Below are positions 6,510-9,198 of a stretch of 9,198 nt of DNA, piece after piece. This DNA is from Verrucomicrobiaceae bacterium (GTDB taxonomy: Bacteria > Verrucomicrobiota > Verrucomicrobiia > Verrucomicrobiales > Verrucomicrobiaceae). Both the position numbers and the translations under genes were made by a program. The notes beneath the pieces are model-generated. The model was not told the DNA's origin. It ran no database searches and saw only the letters and a list, made by a program, of their open reading frames with translations. Location: contig CANHTV010000120.1 in the NCBI GenBank assembly GCA_947463285.1, positions 1-9,198 of the forward strand. The letters run 5' to 3'. Position 1 is the first letter of the stretch. The number at the start of each line of letters is the position of its first letter.

Positions 6510-8327
6510 ATGCGTATCTTGGGCATCTCTGCCTTCTACCACGATTCAGCCGCCTGCTTGATCCAGGACGGACACGTCGTCGCAGCTGCCCAGGAAGAGC
6601 GCTTTAGCCGCAAACGCCACGACGCCGGCTTTCCTCGTCAGGCTGTGGATTTTTGCCTTCGCCAGCACGGCATCAAGGCTGAGGAACTCGATGCCATCGC
6701 TTTTTACGACAAGCCGCTGCTGAAATTCGACCGCATCCTGGAAACGCATCTGGCCTTTGCCCCGCGCGGCCTGAAGGCCTACATGATGGCCATTCCCCTC
6801 TGGCTGGCAGAGAAACTCTGGATGCCGACGGTCATTGCCCGCGAAGTCACCGCTGGCAAACCCATGCTTTTCACCGAGCATCATGAATCTCATGCAGCCT
6901 CGGCTTTCTTCCCCAGTCCTTTTGAAAGCGCTGCCATTTTGACCGTGGATGGTGTCGGCGAGTGGGCGACAACCTCCTATGGCGTAGGTCGTGGCAGCGA
7001 GGTGCAGCTCCTGAAGGAAATGCACTTTCCCAATTCCCTCGGTCTCCTGTATTCCGCGTTCACCTACTTCACCGGCTTCAAGGTGAACTCGGGGGAGTAC
7101 AAAGTGATGGGCCTGGCGCCCTATGGCGAGCCCCGCTACGTGAAAGCCATCCTGGAGAATCTCATCGACCTCAAGGACGACGGCTCCTTTGCCGTCAATT
7201 TGGACTACTTTGACTACTGCGCCGGGCTGCGCATGACGAATGACAAAATGCATGGCCTTTTTGGCGGCCCGCCACGCCCCCCCGAATCGCAGCTCACCCA
7301 GCGGGAGATGGATCTCGCCCGCTCCGTGCAGGAAGTGACGGAGGAGATCGTCCTGCGCATGGCACGGCACATTCGCAAGGAAACGGGTGAGCGTCACCTC
7401 TGCCTCGCCGGTGGTGTGGCGCTGAACTGCGTGGCCAATGGCAAGCTGCTGCGTGCTGGCATTTTTGATGACATCTACATCCAGCCTGCAGCTGGTGATG
7501 CGGGCGGTGCTCTCGGTGCAGCCCTGGGGGCCTATCATCATCATTTTAAAATGCTACGGCCACCTCGTTCTGGCGACTGGCAGCGCGGCAGCTACCTCGG
7601 CCCGGAATACAGCGATGCCGAAATCGTCACACGACTGAAGTCCTTCGGTGCCGCTTCCACCCTTTATCCTGATGATGCGACGCTGTGCAGTGAAGTCGCC
7701 AAAGTACTCGCCGAAGGCAAGGTCGCAGGCTGGTTCCAGGGCCGCATGGAATTTGGCCCGCGTGCCCTCGGCGCACGCTCCATCATCGGTGATGCACGCA
7801 GCAGGGAGATGCAGAAGACGATGAATTTGAAGATCAAATATCGCGAGAGCTTCCGCCCTTTTGCCCCCGCTGTGCTGGCAGAAAAAGTCAGCGATTGGTT
7901 TGAGATCGACCGACCCAGCCCCTACATGCTGCTCGTCGCTCATGTGCTGGAAAAACACCGTCTCAGCATGACGGCGGAAGAGCAGGCGCTCTGGGGCATC
8001 GAAAAACTCAACGTCCCCCGCTCCAGCATCCCTTCCGTCACGCATGTGGACTACTCCGCGCGTCTGCAAACCGTGCATCAGGACACCAACCCGATGTTTC
8101 ACGGCCTGCTGACTCAATTTGAAGCACTGACTGGCTGCCCCGTGCTGGTGAATACCTCCTTCAATGTCCGCGGTGAGCCCATCGTGGAAAACCCGGAACA
8201 AGCCTACGCCTGCTTCATGCGCACCGAGATGGATGTGCTCGTGCTCGGTCACCATGTCTTTTTGAAAACCGACCAGCCTGCTTGGAAAGAAACCGACGAC
8301 TGGCGCAACGAATTCGCACTCGACTAA
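6510..8327 (+). CDS. NodU/CmcH/TobZ-family O-carbamoyltransferase (SxtI-like)
   Basis: This 605-residue protein has the family's usual length and two domains. The N-terminal Kae1-like domain (about 1-345) opens with MRILGISAFYHDSA, the standard start of the family, which fixes the ATG at 6510. It carries HHESHA (H124, H125, H128), D147 in TVDGVGEW and D330 in AAGDAGG, matching in spacing the His/His/Asp/Asp metal ligands of TobZ. The C-terminal carbamoyltransferase domain (about 360-590) has EFGPRALGARSI (414-425), the KYRESFRPFAPA segment (443-454) and NTSFNVRGEPIV (548-559). Known family chemistry is formation of carbamoyladenylate from carbamoyl phosphate and ATP, then transfer to a hydroxyl group, in the cytoplasm. 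All key residues appear intact. The acceptor cannot be read from sequence; the following membrane-protein genes suggest a glycan or membrane-associated substrate. It is first in a tight operon, with no clear ribosome binding site. Confidence 0.95.
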   Translation: MRILGISAFYHDSAACLIQDGHVVAAAQEERFSRKRHDAGFPRQAVDFCLRQHGIKAEELDAIAFYDKPLLKFDRILETHLAFAPRGLKAYMMAIPLWLAEKLWMPTVIAREVTAGKPMLFTEHHESHAASAFFPSPFESAAILTVDGVGEWATTSYGVGRGSEVQLLKEMHFPNSLGLLYSAFTYFTGFKVNSGEYKVMGLAPYGEPRYVKAILENLIDLKDDGSFAVNLDYFDYCAGLRMTNDKMHGLFGGPPRPPESQLTQREMDLARSVQEVTEEIVLRMARHIRKETGERHLCLAGGVALNCVANGKLLRAGIFDDIYIQPAAGDAGGALGAALGAYHHHFKMLRPPRSGDWQRGSYLGPEYSDAEIVTRLKSFGAASTLYPDDATLCSEVAKVLAEGKVAGWFQGRMEFGPRALGARSIIGDARSREMQKTMNLKIKYRESFRPFAPAVLAEKVSDWFEIDRPSPYMLLVAHVLEKHRLSMTAEEQALWGIEKLNVPRSSIPSVTHVDYSARLQTVHQDTNPMFHGLLTQFEALTGCPVLVNTSFNVRGEPIVENPEQAYACFMRTEMDVLVLGHHVFLKTDQPAWKETDDWRNEFALD

Positions 8328-8330
8328 GCC

Positions 8331-8762
8331 ATGGGAATCATCACCGACGTGAAACATGAAGTGGCGCACCTCGACGTGACGCCCAAGTCTCTGCGCAAGT
8401 TTGGCCTCACCGTCGGTGCTGTTTTTGCATTCCTAGGTTGGTTCGCCATGCATCGGCAGTGGAGCCCTGCTTGGCAGTATCTTTTTTTCGGCCTGGGCTC
8501 ACCGCTCATGCTTTTCGGGCTGGTTTTACCGACCGCCCTGCGAGGCGTTTATCGCGCCTGGATGACGCTGAGCTTCAGCCTCGGCTGGTGCATGTCACGC
8601 GTGCTGCTGACAGTGCTTTTTTTCGGAGCCATGGTGCCCGTGGCCCTGCTCGGACGAATGCTGAATCTGCCCTTCGTGCGCATGAGACAAAAGCAGACGC
8701 AGGACACCTACTGGCTGGATCACAAAGCCCGCCCCAGCAATCACCACGAAGAGCTCTTTTAA
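8331..8762 (+). CDS. SxtJ-family membrane protein
   Basis: This 143-residue protein starts 3 bases after the carbamoyltransferase stop, so the two are almost certainly cotranscribed and probably translationally coupled. It has an N-terminal cytosolic stretch with the L-R-K-F-G motif (21-25), three hydrophobic segments at about 23-40, 50-67 and 86-107, an L-P-x-x-L-R-x-x-Y-R-x-W-M turn (66-78), a P-V-A-L-L-G-R-M-L segment (103-111), and a polar tail with D-T-Y-W (125-128) that ends in F. This pattern and size match the SxtJ family, found next to SxtI-type carbamoyltransferases in saxitoxin clusters and in many non-toxic bacteria. Its role is unproven; recruiting the carbamoyltransferase to the inner membrane is a reasonable inference. 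No Shine-Dalgarno is visible in the short gap. Confidence 0.85.
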   Translation: MGIITDVKHEVAHLDVTPKSLRKFGLTVGAVFAFLGWFAMHRQWSPAWQYLFFGLGSPLMLFGLVLPTALRGVYRAWMTLSFSLGWCMSRVLLTVLFFGAMVPVALLGRMLNLPFVRMRQKQTQDTYWLDHKARPSNHHEELF

Positions 8763-8774
8763 AAAACCACGGTC

Positions 8775-8933
8775 ATGAACAAACTCGCCATCATCCGCCA
8801 GTTCCTCACCTTCCTCTCTCGCAGTGGTAAATGGTGGCTTTTCCCCATCGTGATGCTGTTTCTAGCGCTCGGTCTCATCCTCGTGCTGGCCAAAGGCTCC
8901 GCCTTGGCCCCGTTCATTTACACCTTGTTTTAA
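8775..8933 (+). CDS. Small DUF5989 (SxtK-like) membrane protein
   Basis: This 52-residue ORF begins at ATG 8775, 12 bases after the SxtJ-like stop, and ends with TAA at 8931. It reads MNKLAIIRQFLTFLSRSGKW, then WLFPIVMLFLALGLILVLAKG and a short SALAPFIYTLF end. The pattern is a basic amphipathic N-terminal helix with R-x-F-L-x-F-L, a K-W-W-L-x-P motif and one membrane segment at about 21-39. This is the standard layout of DUF5989 proteins, which correspond to SxtK and usually follow SxtJ. The positive-inside rule places the N-terminus in the cytoplasm. No enzymatic residues are evident, so a small membrane partner of the carbamoyltransferase module is the likely role. It is short enough to be missed by gene callers, but its position and family pattern make it convincing. 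Confidence 0.82.
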   Translation: MNKLAIIRQFLTFLSRSGKWWLFPIVMLFLALGLILVLAKGSALAPFIYTLF

Positions 8934-8939
8934 AGACGG

Positions 8940-9198
8940 ATGACGAAGCCTCTTGATCGCCTTCTTTGCCTAGCAGGAGCCTCCATGATCGGTGGTGCCG
9001 CCGCAGTGATGGCTTGGCGCATCATCGGCCATCAGGCCACCTATCTACGCTCTCCAGCGCTCGCCTTGGCCTGCGCCGCCTTGCTCTTCGCTGTTGGCGC
9101 ACTCGTCGCTCAGGGCTGGTATCACCGCTTCATTCGTGGCTGCTCCATCCTCATGATCAATACGAGCATCGTCTTCGCTCTGGCAGAAGGCACCTGCC
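8940..9198 (+). CDS. Unidentified membrane protein, N-terminal part (cut by right edge)
   Basis: An open frame begins at ATG 8940, 6 bases after the DUF5989 stop, and stays open for 86 codons to the edge. The preceding AAAGACGG could act as a weak ribosome binding site but sits close to the ATG. The visible part starts MTKPLDRLL and has three hydrophobic segments, at about 9-26, 38-58 and 68-82, separated by R/H-rich loops (residues 27-37 and 61-67). It ends in INTSIVFALAEGTC. I do not recognise the family from this portion. In similar loci a membrane-anchored SGNH/GDSL hydrolase or another polysaccharide-modifying membrane protein follows the trio, and the 'N-hydrophobic-L-A-E-G' ending would fit the anchor of such a protein, but this is only a guess. 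Operon membership is well supported by spacing. Confidence 0.65.
   Translation, partial: MTKPLDRLLCLAGASMIGGAAAVMAWRIIGHQATYLRSPALALACAALLFAVGALVAQGWYHRFIRGCSILMINTSIVFALAEGTC

Noticed and set aside
6500..6512. Alternative ATG at 6500 as the start of the carbamoyltransferase
   Set aside because: It is not in frame with the ATG at 6510 and gives an unrelated translation; the family N-terminus begins at 6510.
6546..7544. Minus-strand ORF of 332 codons opposite the carbamoyltransferase
   Set aside because: It lies wholly antisense to a gene with clear family motifs. Its translation shows no recognisable domain, and long antisense frames are expected in GC-rich coding DNA with biased third positions.
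7554..8369. Minus-strand ORF of 271 codons opposite the end of the carbamoyltransferase
   Set aside because: It is in the same antisense frame as the previous one, broken by a stop, and overlaps confirmed coding sequence. Its His- and Gly-rich composition reflects the complement of real codons.
8438..8830. Plus-strand ORF of 130 codons overlapping the SxtJ-like and DUF5989 genes
   Set aside because: It is a frame-shifted shadow: the SxtJ and DUF5989 frames both carry family patterns and hydrophobic segments, while this one is Arg/Ala/His-rich with no pattern.
1..9198. CRISPR array, tRNA, rRNA, insertion sequence or prophage
   Set aside because: No regular direct repeats with unique spacers, no transposase or integrase motifs and no cloverleaf-like sequence were seen; nearly the whole window is accounted for by the coding regions.

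Overview
The window looks like chromosomal DNA of a moderately GC-rich Gram-negative bacterium, most likely a member of the Verrucomicrobiota or a relative in the PVC group. This is an inference from gene content: giant exported DUF1800 proteins with Calx-beta arrays and Asp-rich TSP3-like motifs are typical of those phyla, and recognisable Shine-Dalgarno sequences are missing before most starts. No RNA gene or marker protein fixes the taxonomy.

Layout. Positions 1-6321 (minus strand) are one uninterrupted reading frame of 2107 codons that runs off the left edge. It starts with a Sec signal peptide. After that come TSP3-like Asp-rich motifs, a divergent Calx-beta domain, a CHRD-like domain, an enlarged DUF1800 domain, and at least seven Calx-beta-like repeats, one of them interrupted by a glycine-rich 'GxGY' repeat insert. 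Positions 6322-6509 are an AT-rich divergent intergenic region. Positions 6510-9198 (plus strand) are a tight four-gene operon: a NodU/CmcH/TobZ-type O-carbamoyltransferase, an SxtJ-family membrane protein, a 52-residue DUF5989 (SxtK-like) membrane protein, and the N-terminal part of another membrane protein cut by the right edge. Gaps between these genes are 3, 12 and 6 bases.

How the genes may work together. The plus-strand genes reproduce the sxtI-sxtJ-sxtK arrangement of saxitoxin clusters, but no other toxin gene is visible. In non-toxic bacteria this trio is more plausibly a carbamoylation module, with a soluble carbamoyltransferase docked at the inner membrane by two small membrane proteins and acting on an exported glycan or lipid-linked substrate. 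The minus-strand gene encodes a secreted or surface protein of unknown function; DUF1800 genes are commonly paired with a DUF1501 gene, which would lie beyond the left edge. A functional link between the two divergent units is possible but not shown.

The most notable points are the domain architecture of the giant protein (CHRD plus DUF1800 plus Calx-beta array), the GxGY insertion inside one Calx-beta repeat, and the compact carbamoyltransferase/SxtJ/DUF5989 module with an unidentified fourth membrane gene.
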